DNA from: an uncultured Chlorobiaceae bacterium
GTDB lineage: Bacteria > Bacteroidota > Chlorobiia > Chlorobiales > Chlorobiaceae
Reading direction: 5' to 3'
Length of the DNA: 64,000 nucleotides
NCBI GenBank assembly: GCA_903895195.1
Contig: CAITSZ010000032.1
Coordinates: forward strand, 1 to 64,000
Shown here piece after piece: positions 26,754 through 35,542 of this stretch. Position 1 is the stretch's first letter, and every line of letters starts with the position of its first letter. Position numbers and translations under genes: made by a program. The notes below the pieces were generated by a model. The model saw only the letters and a list, made by a program, of their open reading frames with translations. It was not told the origin of the DNA and did not search any database.

Positions 26754-27977
26754 TTATTCAACCAACTGCGCATGATTTCCTGGTAACGATGTTATTGATG
26801 TTATTGGATAATCAGTTCTATCAATCGTAAATTCGCTACCGTTTATACTGATTTGTTTACCTACAACAGAACCATTTACTGTAATTTGACTGCCATTAAT
26901 AAAAACACTGCCATTGGGGGCGTACAGTACCCCGTTCAGGTTATAATTACTACCATTAATGTATATACTTCCGTTTTTGGAATAAAAGCATACCTGACTG
27001 CTGAGTGAGGCTACACCACTGCCATTTATAGAAATATTGCCGTCTGCCATAACAGTTCCTGTAGTTGTAAATGAAGAGCCATTTACCGTGATAGTGCCTG
27101 GACTTCCCTGAACGTAAATCGGATCTGAAGTAATACTGCTTCCATTAATGGTTTTGGTACCGGTATACGTTTGATTAACTGCCGCTGCCGCTGCGGCTAT
27201 AGAAGCACTGAAATCCGGCATACTTATAACTCTTTGATCATTGGGTAATGTTGACCCTATATCAATATTGCTGCCATTCGTTGTAACAGTTCCTTTAGCT
27301 TCTGCTGCGCCGGTAACAGTAATCGAACTACCATTGATGTTTAGATTTTTATTGCTATGAATTGAGCCTTTTATATTGTAAGTACTGCCATTTATACTCA
27401 AATTATTTGAAGTGCTGCCGGAATATATTGCATAGTCAAAAGGACCACCTGCACCGGTTAATATGGAAATGGCACTTGCTTGAACGTTGCTGTTGGCAAT
27501 GCCCAGAATCGGGGCGAAAAACAACTGCAATGGGCCGTTGTTTTGGGTGCTGGAGATAGCAACCGTGACCTTGATAGCGGGGACATCTCCTGCAACGGGT
27601 ACGCCGGCTGAGGGACGCAGACCGAGCGAGGGGTTTTGGATGTTCCAGAATCCCGTTTCAATGAGCGCATCATGAATCGGTGCAGCATTAGCAGAGTTGC
27701 TTCGTGCTAAATCCAGTGCAGTGGCCGTGGCCGCTGACCAGTTGTACGGAGTGTCCGAAGGCCCGGGGGGGGGCTGCGTGTTGCTGAGTGAACTAGAGCC
27801 GCCGAGAGCAGCTGCGTCGACCGCATTTTGAAGTTCGACCTTGGTCAGGTTGATGCGAGCCAGATCAACCGCCAAAGCGGCACAGCCCAGGAGCACCGGT
27901 AAGCAAATGGCAAACCAAATGGCGACTCCGCCACGCTGGCCTTTCAGCAGTTTGATGATGTGGTGTGACCGTGCCAT
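26754..27977 (-). CDS. TadG-like pilus protein with NGS-repeat beta-solenoid region
   Basis: 407 aa. The N-terminus is Tad-type: a basic start, then the membrane anchor GGVAIWFAICLPVLLGCAAL and the conserved VDLARINLTKVELQNAVDAAALGG. From about residue 180 the sequence is a series of short strands of the form xIxINGSxxxIxG. Twelve N-G-S triplets are present, plus other N-x-S/T sites. The repeating strand-turn pattern suggests a beta-solenoid surface domain in place of the usual vWA domain. The repeat unit is visible in DNA as recurrent attaatggnagt (coding strand). Confidence 0.8.
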   Translation of the reverse strand: MARSHHIIKLLKGQRGGVAIWFAICLPVLLGCAALAVDLARINLTKVELQNAVDAAALGGSSSLSNTQPPPGPSDTPYNWSAATATALDLARSNSANAAPIHDALIETGFWNIQNPSLGLRPSAGVPVAGDVPAIKVTVAISSTQNNGPLQLFFAPILGIANSNVQASAISILTGAGGPFDYAIYSGSTSNNLSINGSTYNIKGSIHSNKNLNINGSSITVTGAAEAKGTVTTNGSNIDIGSTLPNDQRVISMPDFSASIAAAAAAVNQTYTGTKTINGSSITSDPIYVQGSPGTITVNGSSFTTTGTVMADGNISINGSGVASLSSQVCFYSKNGSIYINGSNYNLNGVLYAPNGSVFINGSQITVNGSVVGKQISINGSEFTIDRTDYPITSITSLPGNHAQLVE

Positions 27978-27979
27978 GG

Positions 27980-28423
27980 TTATTCGAGCATCATGGTGGT
28001 TTGGGCCGAAATCGAAAGGCCAGAAACAACGTAGAGTCCGGTGTAATTGACGCTGGCCGAGACTGTCAGTTTTCCGTCACCGATCGGATCAGCATTAAAA
28101 GTGATGTTCGGGGTCATGGCACTCCCAAAGGAGATGAGGTTGTTTTGACAGGCATTCGTAACAGCGGTGGTGGCGCTGCTCTTGGTGATGGAGTTGGTCC
28201 GACCAGCGACGTATTTGGCTCCAGCGCGCGCGCCCTCCCGGGTGGCCATGGTGAGCACGGTTTTGTCATACAGGGCTATAGAAAAAGAGATCGCCCCAAA
28301 GAGGAGAGCCAGAAACACGGGCAGGATGAGCGCAAATTCGACCAGCACACTGCCCTTTTGAGATTGTGCGTGCTTCGTTGTCTTGGCCTGATGCATGGCA
28401 CTACGAGCGCGCATGGTTGTCAT
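27980..28423 (-). CDS. tadE: TadE-like pseudopilin
   Basis: 147 aa. A basic leader is followed by QKGSVLVEFALILPVFLALLFGAI, the TadE-family prepilin-like motif with the conserved Glu after the cleavage Gly. Then come LYDKTVLTMATREGARAGAKY and a small beta-rich C-terminal domain. Likely a minor pseudopilin processed by the local prepilin peptidase. It overlaps the cpaC stop by 4 bases and lies 2 bases from tadG. Confidence 0.87.
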   Translation of the reverse strand: MTTMRARSAMHQAKTTKHAQSQKGSVLVEFALILPVFLALLFGAISFSIALYDKTVLTMATREGARAGAKYVAGRTNSITKSSATTAVTNACQNNLISFGSAMTPNITFNADPIGDGKLTVSASVNYTGLYVVSGLSISAQTTMMLE

Positions 28424-29430
28424 TTTACACCTGAACCTTTAAGCTTTCCGTCGATGAAAAGCTCTTTTTGAGTAGGCGGGATAAACCTGTCGGTGGGGAG
28501 CTCAGGCGCAGAGTCGCTGGCTTTAACCAGGGTTGGACGAATAATAACCATGAGTTCGGTAGTTTCAGAATTCTTCTGGGTGTGTCGAAATAGCGCTCCG
28601 AGAAGGGGGATTTGACCGAGCAAGGGCACGGCCTGGATAACTTCAGTGAGATTGTCGCGCAGCAGGCCGCCAATAACAAGGTTTTCACCCTCGTTCATTT
28701 GGACCGTGGTGGAAACGGTGCTGGTTTTAAAGGCGGGCAAAGTGCTTGTGCCTAAAGCTGTGACTGGTTCAGAGACCTCGGGTGCAACCTTGAGCGAGAT
28801 ACGACCGGCATCCAGCACTGTGGGTGTAAATCGCAAACCTACACCATAGGTGCGTTCGACATAGTCGACTGAACCGTTGGCACCGACTGTGGGCGTATAA
28901 ATTTTGCCGCCGACCAGGAAGTACCCTTCTTGACCACTCATAGCGACAATGGTGGGTTCTGCCAGGATTTTAATCAAACTGTGTTTTTGCTCGGCTTCCA
29001 CTTGAAGCTTGTTGCCAACTGTGGTGTTGAGATTGGGGTCCCAGCGGGCTTGCAGCAAGAGGTTGAGCGTGGCGTTATTGACAAACCCTGTCATGAGGCT
29101 GCCTTGGGTAGTGCCAAAGCCTTTCGTAAAGCCGAGGCCTAAACTTTCGATATAGGACCTGGAAACTTCAGCAACGCGGACTTCAAGCCGGACTTGCTGC
29201 GGGTCGCGGACTTTGAGGAGGTTGACGAGCCCTGGTATGCTGGCAGGTGCAGCAGAGCCAGGGGTAGAGGCACTATTGGCAGCGTCAGAGTTGCCGGGCA
29301 GGGGCAGAAGATGCGGGAACACTGTTGGCCTTGCCAGGCATGCTGGCAGTTGCCGCTGAACCAAGGGCAGAAAGACTATTGGCCAGGCCATACGCGCCGG
29401 CAGTTGCAGCAGAGCCTGTGGTCGATGCAT
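28420..29430 (-). CDS. cpaC: Tad secretin CpaC/RcpA, C-terminal part (downstream of a frameshift)
   Basis: Carries the secretin core: QQVRLEVRVAEVSRSYIESL, then EGYFLVGGKIYTPT and the secretin signature QIPLLGALFRHTQKNSETTE. These form the outer-membrane pore of the Flp pilus. Its N-terminal 40 or so residues are out-of-frame readthrough of the linker. The real domain begins near NSASTPGSAAPASIPG. It has no independent start signal, so expression depends on the upstream fragment. Joined across one base shift near 29285..29330 it gives a normal CpaC of about 510 aa. Confidence 0.82.
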   Translation of the reverse strand: MHRPQALLQLPARMAWPIVFLPLVQRQLPACLARPTVFPHLLPLPGNSDAANSASTPGSAAPASIPGLVNLLKVRDPQQVRLEVRVAEVSRSYIESLGLGFTKGFGTTQGSLMTGFVNNATLNLLLQARWDPNLNTTVGNKLQVEAEQKHSLIKILAEPTIVAMSGQEGYFLVGGKIYTPTVGANGSVDYVERTYGVGLRFTPTVLDAGRISLKVAPEVSEPVTALGTSTLPAFKTSTVSTTVQMNEGENLVIGGLLRDNLTEVIQAVPLLGQIPLLGALFRHTQKNSETTELMVIIRPTLVKASDSAPELPTDRFIPPTQKELFIDGKLKGSGVK

Positions 29431-29938
29431 TATTGGTCAGGGTGGATTCGGGGTTGACACCCGGAAGCGTGCCACCCAAATACGCTGTTACCAGGCGGTA
29501 GACGGTTTCTGCAGCCAGGGCGTCAGATACAGAGCCGGCCAGTACCAACGCAGGCCCCCAGGCGAAAATCTGAATGTCGGTCTCTTTAGGCAAGACGACC
29601 TTCAACATGACTTTTATGGGGTTGATGCTGCGGCTGACTTGCAGCGGTGTAGAGGTAAAGCTGCCTGTCCGGTCCCAGACAATAAGATTGGTTGCGCCTG
29701 GTTTTTTACCCAGCAGATAGAGCTCGGTGGGGTTAAGCATAATATAGTCAGCCACTTCGGGGTTGCCCACAGCAACTCGTGTAATTGGTCGTTCGAGCCT
29801 GTAAACCCTGGATTCGCCAACAGACACAAGGTAGATCGAGGGAGAGGCCACCAGGGACAAGGGGAAGATGCAGGCAAGCAACATCAGAGTACTCATCCTG
29901 CAGGTCAAACGCTTTAGGCATGTCAAATCCATGTGCAT
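29285..29938 (-). CDS. cpaC: Tad secretin CpaC/RcpA, N-terminal part (ends in a frameshift)
   Basis: 217 aa. Signal peptide (LMLLACIFPLSLVAS), then the pilotin-like/BON domain with YRLERPITRVAVGNPEVADY and GKKPGATNLIVWD typical of CpaC. From about residue 165 the linker consists of degenerate 18-residue units (NNASTTGSAATAGAYGLA, NSLSALGSAATASMPGKA, ...). In the third unit the frame runs into a TGA, while the fourth unit continues in the frame of the C-terminal part. Either the gene is broken or the sequence has a one-base error. Confidence 0.8.
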   Translation of the reverse strand: MHMDLTCLKRLTCRMSTLMLLACIFPLSLVASPSIYLVSVGESRVYRLERPITRVAVGNPEVADYIMLNPTELYLLGKKPGATNLIVWDRTGSFTSTPLQVSRSINPIKVMLKVVLPKETDIQIFAWGPALVLAGSVSDALAAETVYRLVTAYLGGTLPGVNPESTLTNNASTTGSAATAGAYGLANSLSALGSAATASMPGKANSVPASSAPARQL

Positions 29939-29961
29939 GTCGGTTAGGGTGTGGCTACAGG

Positions 29962-30759
29962 TTAACGGCTGGTGCCACGAATCTCTTCGAGTCCAAGGCT
30001 TTGACGCGAAGGGGCTACCACATTGCGGGCAGGAGGTCCCGCTTGTGCCGACGGCAAAGAGGTGGTTGCACCAGCGGACCTGGTATTCATAATATCTGCC
30101 AGACGTACACCCGGGGAGTTTATTACGCGGGTATCGAGTTCGTTGCGCAAGACGAGAGAAAGCACCCCGATGTTGCGGGCAAGATCGAGCTTTTCAGATT
30201 CGAGCGGTGTTAGCTCGAGGGTTACAGCATTAACCACTTTAGGTTTATTGAGGTCTGCAGTGGTTTCCTGTGCCACGGCCAATACTTTGATGCGCGACAG
30301 CACTGTTCGCGAAAAAGGCTGTTGGTCAGCGTCTTTGCTGTTAACCAAAACATCCACGTAGCTACCTGGAAGGGCAAATCCGGCAACAGCAATCACCTCG
30401 TTTACATGGACTGTAATGGCACGCTTGCCTTCCGGAATGAGCGAGGATAAACCGCCTGTCGCATTTTTAGGGGCCAGTTTGCCAGGTAAAACGGGCTCCC
30501 CCGGAATCATGGAGACTCTGGCAATTCGACCTACAACTGTTGCGGTGCTGGTGGATGCATCGAGTGGAACGACTGAGCCGGGCCAATCGATGCTCTTGAT
30601 TTGATCAGCAGTAATAGCTTTGCCGGCTTCAATTGGCTGCTCAACGATGACGACCCTGGACCCCGAAGTTTGGGGAACGCTCATCCAGCGGGCGGCGAAA
30701 AATGCTCCAATCGCCCCCAGAGTGAGCGCGACGGCGAGAGCGACGACTGGTAGTTTCAC
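29962..30759 (-). CDS. cpaB: Tad pilus assembly protein CpaB/RcpC
   Basis: 265 aa. N-terminal membrane anchor (VVALAVALTLGAIGAFFA), then a SAF domain (VVIVEQPIEAGKAITADQI) and the RcpC-type core with IPEGKRAITVHVNEV and AGFALPGSYVDVLV. Acts in the periplasm with the secretin. The start is GTG at 30759. It follows a flp gene by 29 bases. A duplicated stub of its 5' end lies at 30995..31114. Confidence 0.88.
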   Translation of the reverse strand: MKLPVVALAVALTLGAIGAFFAARWMSVPQTSGSRVVIVEQPIEAGKAITADQIKSIDWPGSVVPLDASTSTATVVGRIARVSMIPGEPVLPGKLAPKNATGGLSSLIPEGKRAITVHVNEVIAVAGFALPGSYVDVLVNSKDADQQPFSRTVLSRIKVLAVAQETTADLNKPKVVNAVTLELTPLESEKLDLARNIGVLSLVLRNELDTRVINSPGVRLADIMNTRSAGATTSLPSAQAGPPARNVVAPSRQSLGLEEIRGTSR

Positions 30760-30788
30760 TGCTTAAGCTGTAAAAGAGTTATTAATTC

Positions 30789-30947
30789 CTAAAGAGCGGT
30801 CCCGATATTGGTAAAAATAGATGTCAAAGTAGTTCCAAGAGTTGTAAGAGCTGTAATCGCAACAACAGCAACCAAAGCAGCAATCAAGGCGTACTCGATC
30901 ATGGTTACGCCTTTTTGTGATTTAATGGAGATAATTTTGTTCCTCAT
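30789..30947 (-). CDS. flp: Flp-type pilin (copy 2, next to cpaB)
   Basis: 52 aa. MRNKIISIKSQKG/VTMIEYALIAALVAVVAI is the Flp prepilin: short basic leader, cleavage after Gly, then the Glu-Tyr pair and a hydrophobic helix. The C-terminal part is TALTTLGTTLTSIFTNIGTAL. A gaggtga Shine-Dalgarno lies 6 bases before the ATG. It differs from copy 1 mainly in the leader and at a few residues of the tail, so the two arose by tandem duplication. Confidence 0.92.
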   Translation of the reverse strand: MRNKIISIKSQKGVTMIEYALIAALVAVVAITALTTLGTTLTSIFTNIGTAL

Positions 30948-30994
30948 AGCTTCACCTCACAATTAGTTCTCCCCTGCAATACGATTTATCAAGA

Positions 30995-31114
30995 TCAATA
31001 CAGCCTGCTTGTGATAGGTGTAAAAGTATCGGCAAAATCACCTCCAACAAGAGTGAGATCTCCCATCGCCCCCAGAGCGAGCGCGATGGAGAGAGCAACA
31101 ACTGTCAGTTTCAC
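30995..31114 (-). pseudogene. duplicated 5' stub of cpaB
   Basis: GTG at 31114 opens 39 codons. The first 18 (VKLTVVALSIALALGAMG) match the start of cpaB, and the rest (DLTLVGGDFADTF...) do not, ending at TGA. With copy 1 of flp in front of it, the flp-cpaB order is repeated, so the tandem duplication carried the start of cpaB along. It could still be translated as a small membrane peptide. Confidence 0.75.
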
Positions 31115-31143
31115 GGCTTAGGCTGCAAAAGAGTTACTAATTC

Positions 31144-31314
31144 CTAAAGGGCGGTTGTGATATTGGTAAAAATAGATGTCAACTTAGTCCCGACAGTTGT
31201 AAGGGCTGTAATCGCAACAACAGCAACCAAAGCAGCAATCAAGGCGTACTCGATCATGGTTACGCCTTTTTGCGATTTGGTGGAGAAGATTTTGTTCATC
31301 ATAGTGTTCATCAT
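31144..31314 (-). CDS. flp: Flp-type pilin (copy 1)
   Basis: 56 aa. The leader MMNTMMNKIFSTKSQKG is followed by the same VTMIEYALIAALVAVVAI helix as copy 2, with the tail TALTTVGTKLTSIFTNITTAL. Start region gaggtgaaacc-ATGATG. Several in-frame ATGs (31314, 31311, 31302) are possible. First gene of the tad block and the likely major pilin. Confidence 0.9.
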   Translation of the reverse strand: MMNTMMNKIFSTKSQKGVTMIEYALIAALVAVVAITALTTVGTKLTSIFTNITTAL

Positions 31315-32153
31315 GGTTTCACCTCACAATTATTATTTTGATTCTTTTAGATAAACAAATTTAATATACACAGTAAGCATGTCGCATATATTAAATATAT
31401 AGTAAAACATTTATTATCCCTAATCGAAGAGCATTTTTTCTGAGCCTCATGCTCCAGTCTTGCCATAGCTGGTTCTGCACACTACCTCCTTAATCAATAG
31501 GTTTTTTTAAGATCAATTACATTGCCATGAAATCAATAAAAAGGGCTGATCCTTTTACTCTTATTTATACAAGCTCTTAAGAGATATAGATCACAGTGTG
31601 TATTATTTATAAGGGCAATTTGAAAGTTACAGTGCGCATAGTTGTGCGATTTTGTGTGCAAGAACCCTCTACTGGTTTCATATAATTTATTGATCGATAT
31701 AAAAGCTCCGCACTGTTCAGTCACCGCTGAATTTTAGTTAATTAACGATTACGCACACACCTAAAAGCAGTTATTGAGATCTGCTATATATTTCCAGAAT
31801 TATTCTCAATACCTTCCGCCATTTCTAATCAGCAAATATCGCGCCATCGATTAAGCTCAACGCAGTGCATTCGTACTATCACCACAATGGACAAAACCGT
31901 CGAGCTTTCGATTTAACTTTAAAGCAGAGAAGATTTTCGACAAGCTGCAGTTGGATATACCTGGGGAGAGCACCATATTTTTTTCATACATTAAAGCAGA
32001 GAGTTAACAAATATTCTCAAGGGGCCTTGATTACTATCAGAAATTTGTAATAGTGATACATTGGAAGCGGGTGCTGCCATCGGCAGTTTCAAAAGGTTCA
32101 GGCGGTCAGGTAAAGAAGCTTGATAGACTGGAAACCATTAGAGAGAGCTGAAA
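31315..32153. other. AT-rich non-coding interval between divergent flp and GT-C genes
   Basis: 839 bases, clearly more AT-rich than the pilus genes. It should hold the flp promoter on the minus strand, but I see no element I would name. A 42-codon open frame (ending TGA 32151, ...DYYQKFVIVIHWKRVLPSA...) precedes the GT-C start; it has no recognised similarity and no start signal. Otherwise nothing. Confidence 0.6.
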
Positions 32154-34004
32154 ATGAGCAGAATGAAGATGGAAATACCTGCAGAAAGCCAGAATGGATA
32201 TCATCCTATATTTATAGTCATAGTGATTTTATTCGTTCATGTTGCCATTTTCATCACTAATCGGGAGGCTATTTTAAATCAAATTACAATACGCGATTTT
32301 GATGGTTACTGGCATCTATTAAGAGTTGAGAATTTATATAGTTCTGGCAATATTTACGATACTACTCTATCCAGAAGTAATGCTCCATATGGCGAAAGCA
32401 GTCACTGGACAAGAGCCTTTGATTTCATATTATATGCCGGCGCATATGCTGGATCCTTTTTGGTTGATTTTAAAGCGGCTCTATTCTGGTGGGCTACGAT
32501 TGTTAACCCGGTTTTACATGTATTGTCGTTTCTTGTTCTTTTCTGGGGTTTACGGGATTTAATTGGAGATATACGCGCCTCTCTTTTCGGGATCCTTTTG
32601 CCTTTTCAACCGTTTTTGACTTCAGTTTTTAATATAGGCGTGCCTGATCACCATGGCAGCCTTATTTTTATTTTTTCTGTGTTTATAGCTTTGGTTGTGA
32701 AATCAGTTTTGAATGGAAATCTGAAATTGTTTTCCATCTGCGGCATCGCAGGAGGCATCTCAATCTGGTTTGGCATTGAATGCATTGCAGTGGTTCTAAT
32801 CGCCCTTTCCTTCTTTGGTCTTATATGGGCGCTTGAGGGCAGGAGTTATCAATGGAAGAATTTCCTATTCTCTGTCTTTTTATTAGCAACAACTTTTTTG
32901 ACGATGTTCATTGATACAAGATCTGATGACATAATGAAGATCGAATTCGATCGTCGCTCCATGGTTCATGTTTTTCTATGGCTCACTACGACAGCTTTTT
33001 GGGCCATTATCGCTCTCGTGAGCAAAGGCACCAACCTCCTGGAAAAGAAATTCGGTCGAATCATTGCAGCAACAATAGGAGTCGCAGCTTCTATTTTGCT
33101 GATGCTGGAGCTATTTCCCCTGTTTTTTAAAAATCCCCTTTCTGTAGTAGACCCAGCAATCCAATTTATCTATTTGAATGACACCACTGAGTTTACCGGA
33201 TTATTTTCCGCACCTAACAATTTATCGGAAATCCCTATTGCATATTGGGCAATGACACTCCCTGGAATACCTCTCAGTATTATTCTCGCATTGCGGAGTT
33301 ATGCAAAAGAAAGGGAGGCTTGGATATTTATAACCCTTATAAATATCGTCTTTATTATTATGTCAGCCTTGACGTTACGCATGATTACATACGCAGTTTT
33401 ATGTTCTTTCATTCCCATCTCTTATGCCATCTCCCTCCCCTTTATTCTTATTACCAGAAATTTTGGTCAGCCATATAATGTGATAGTCAGAAGCGCGTTT
33501 ATTGTAGCTTGCTGTTTTGGTTGTCTACTGCCTGCCATAGCATTTGACTCTAATAACAATAAGATGTTAATAAGTGATAGAAAGTTTTTATATCAGATTT
33601 GTCAATATCTTAACGATGATCCATTTTTTGAAAAAAGAAGCCAGCGAATACTTACGAGTATCAACCTGGGCCCTTTACTACTTTATAAAACCCATCACGA
33701 AGTGATCGGCACACCATCACATCGCAATGTTTCAGGGATACTCGATACCTATTTCGTCATGAACGCACTACGTGAGGAGGATGCCCATAGAATTATTCGT
33801 CGCAGGGGTATAGAGGCAATACTAATAGGTCGACCAAAAGATGGGATTGGAGATTATTTTATCCATAACATCAAACACATTAAAGAATCAGATGATATTT
33901 TTCACCACCAGCTTTGGAATGGAAAGATTCCTGCATGGCTTAAAGTATATGCAGTCTCAAAATCTCTCGAAGGGAATATCAAAGTATTCAAGGTTGTAGA
34001 TTAA
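32154..34004 (+). CDS. STT3/AglB-like GT-C membrane glycosyltransferase
   Basis: 616 aa, about eleven membrane helices and a small soluble C-terminal domain. GT-C features shared with oligosaccharyltransferases: IRDFDGYWHLLRVENL (Asp pair after helix 1), PYGESSHWTRAFD, and PDHHGSL (DHH motif). The WWDYG peptide-binding motif of STT3/PglB is not seen in the tail, so it may glycosylate something other than a sequon or be a distant relative. A short gap of 35 bases leads to the GT2 gene. Low GC compared with neighbours. Confidence 0.68.
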   Translation: MSRMKMEIPAESQNGYHPIFIVIVILFVHVAIFITNREAILNQITIRDFDGYWHLLRVENLYSSGNIYDTTLSRSNAPYGESSHWTRAFDFILYAGAYAGSFLVDFKAALFWWATIVNPVLHVLSFLVLFWGLRDLIGDIRASLFGILLPFQPFLTSVFNIGVPDHHGSLIFIFSVFIALVVKSVLNGNLKLFSICGIAGGISIWFGIECIAVVLIALSFFGLIWALEGRSYQWKNFLFSVFLLATTFLTMFIDTRSDDIMKIEFDRRSMVHVFLWLTTTAFWAIIALVSKGTNLLEKKFGRIIAATIGVAASILLMLELFPLFFKNPLSVVDPAIQFIYLNDTTEFTGLFSAPNNLSEIPIAYWAMTLPGIPLSIILALRSYAKEREAWIFITLINIVFIIMSALTLRMITYAVLCSFIPISYAISLPFILITRNFGQPYNVIVRSAFIVACCFGCLLPAIAFDSNNNKMLISDRKFLYQICQYLNDDPFFEKRSQRILTSINLGPLLLYKTHHEVIGTPSHRNVSGILDTYFVMNALREEDAHRIIRRRGIEAILIGRPKDGIGDYFIHNIKHIKESDDIFHHQLWNGKIPAWLKVYAVSKSLEGNIKVFKVVD

Positions 34005-34039
34005 CGTGGATACAATTCATTGAAAAGAAAGATTAAACA

Positions 34040-35542
34040 ATGAATCAGAAACATAGGATTTTAATTTTTATAGTCGCCTACAATGCAGAAAAGACGATTA
34101 GAAACGTCTTAATGCGAATCCCTTCTGATCTTCTCGACCAATACGAGACCGAAGTCTTGATTATTGACGATAAATCATATGACGATACTGTGTTACGCTG
34201 CTTTTCGGCAATCAAAAGCAGCCAAATCAAATTCAAGACCCATGTTTTGATAAACCCTGAGAATCAGGGATATGGTGGAAATCAGAAGATCGGCTATCAA
34301 TTCGCTATTGAGAGAGATTTCGACTGCGTAGCACTACTCCATGGCGATGGCCAATATGACCCGAAATGCCTCCTGGATTTGATAAAACCTGTTATAAATG
34401 GCGAGGCTGATGCAGTATTTGGATCAAGAATGCTGACAACGTTCGGGGCGCTTAAAGGAGGCATGCCTCTCTATAAATATGCTGGTAACAAAATTCTGAC
34501 TTTTTTTCAGAATTTTGTTTTAAAAACCTCTCTCAGCGAGTTTCACTCTGGCTACAGGGTTTACTCAATAAAGGCCTTGAAGCAAATACCCTTTCATTTA
34601 AATACCTGCAGTTTTCATTTTGATACCGAAATAATAATCCAATTACTGTTTTTTGGATTCCGTATTGCAGAGCGCCCCATACCAACATTTTATGGGGATG
34701 AAATTTCCTATGTGAATGGGCTGAGGTATGCTTTTGATGTAGTCATTACCACAATTAAAGCCAGGGTGCAGCACCTTGGTGTTTTTTACGAGAGAAAGTT
34801 TGACATTTCTACCCGGCATAGTTGCAGCCGGCAGTATGAGGACAAACTTGACATGGAGAGTCCGTCTCAGCGCACGCTAAACAGAATCCCCCACAGTTCT
34901 AAAGTTCTTGATTTACGCTGCGGATCAGGGGCTCTTTTGAAAGAGCTAAGCAAGAAATCCTGTCGTGTATGCGGCGTAGACAACGTCTCCCCGCGCGAAG
35001 AAGATAAGCTCACTTTTCCTTTTTACCAGTGCGACCTTAATTATGAAGGGTTACCAATAAACCCTGGCGATTACGATTTTATACTTATGCATGATCTGAT
35101 TGAACACCTGGCCAAGCCAGAGACTTTTCTTGAAAACATATACTTCGCCTGCCGTTTTTCTCCTGATTCCAAGATCATTGCCAGCACAGCTAATATTGCT
35201 TTCTTCCCGATTAGAATTATGCTTTTATTGGGTCAGTTTAACTACGGAAAGAGGGGGATATTAGATATGACGCATACTCGTTTATTTACCTTCAAAACTT
35301 TCAAAAGACTATTTGAACAAGGAGGCTTTGATGTCATACACATGGAAGGTATTCCAGCTCCCATTACACTGGCGTTAGGTGCTAACCAAATCTCAGAATG
35401 GATTACGGCAGTAAACAGTTGGCTGATCTATCTGAGTCGTTCTCTTTTTTCATATCAGATTTATCTGGTAGCTAAACCCAAACGCTCATTGATGCTTTTA
35501 CTGAAAGAGGCAAGGGATAAAGGGGATGAAAGAAAGTGCTGA
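34040..35542 (+). CDS. GT2 glycosyltransferase fused to SAM methyltransferase domain
   Basis: 500 aa. Residues 1-240 are a GT2 enzyme like dolichyl-/polyprenyl-phosphate sugar synthases: VAYNAEKTIRNVLMRIP, LIIDDKSYDDT, ALLHGDGQYDP (DxD-like) and FGSRML. Residues from about 285 are a class I methyltransferase: VLDLRCGSGALL, then DYDFILMHDLIEHLAKPETFL. In motif I the first Gly of DxGxGxG is Arg (DLRCGSG). It likely makes a lipid-linked sugar for the preceding GT-C protein. The TGA stop is part of a GTGCTGA repeat unit. Confidence 0.78.
   Translation: MNQKHRILIFIVAYNAEKTIRNVLMRIPSDLLDQYETEVLIIDDKSYDDTVLRCFSAIKSSQIKFKTHVLINPENQGYGGNQKIGYQFAIERDFDCVALLHGDGQYDPKCLLDLIKPVINGEADAVFGSRMLTTFGALKGGMPLYKYAGNKILTFFQNFVLKTSLSEFHSGYRVYSIKALKQIPFHLNTCSFHFDTEIIIQLLFFGFRIAERPIPTFYGDEISYVNGLRYAFDVVITTIKARVQHLGVFYERKFDISTRHSCSRQYEDKLDMESPSQRTLNRIPHSSKVLDLRCGSGALLKELSKKSCRVCGVDNVSPREEDKLTFPFYQCDLNYEGLPINPGDYDFILMHDLIEHLAKPETFLENIYFACRFSPDSKIIASTANIAFFPIRIMLLLGQFNYGKRGILDMTHTRLFTFKTFKRLFEQGGFDVIHMEGIPAPITLALGANQISEWITAVNSWLIYLSRSLFSYQIYLVAKPKRSLMLLLKEARDKGDERKC

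Noticed and set aside
32041-32153. Short 42-codon frame ending just before the GT-C gene
   Set aside because: No start signal, no recognisable family, AT-rich; more likely chance or relic sequence.
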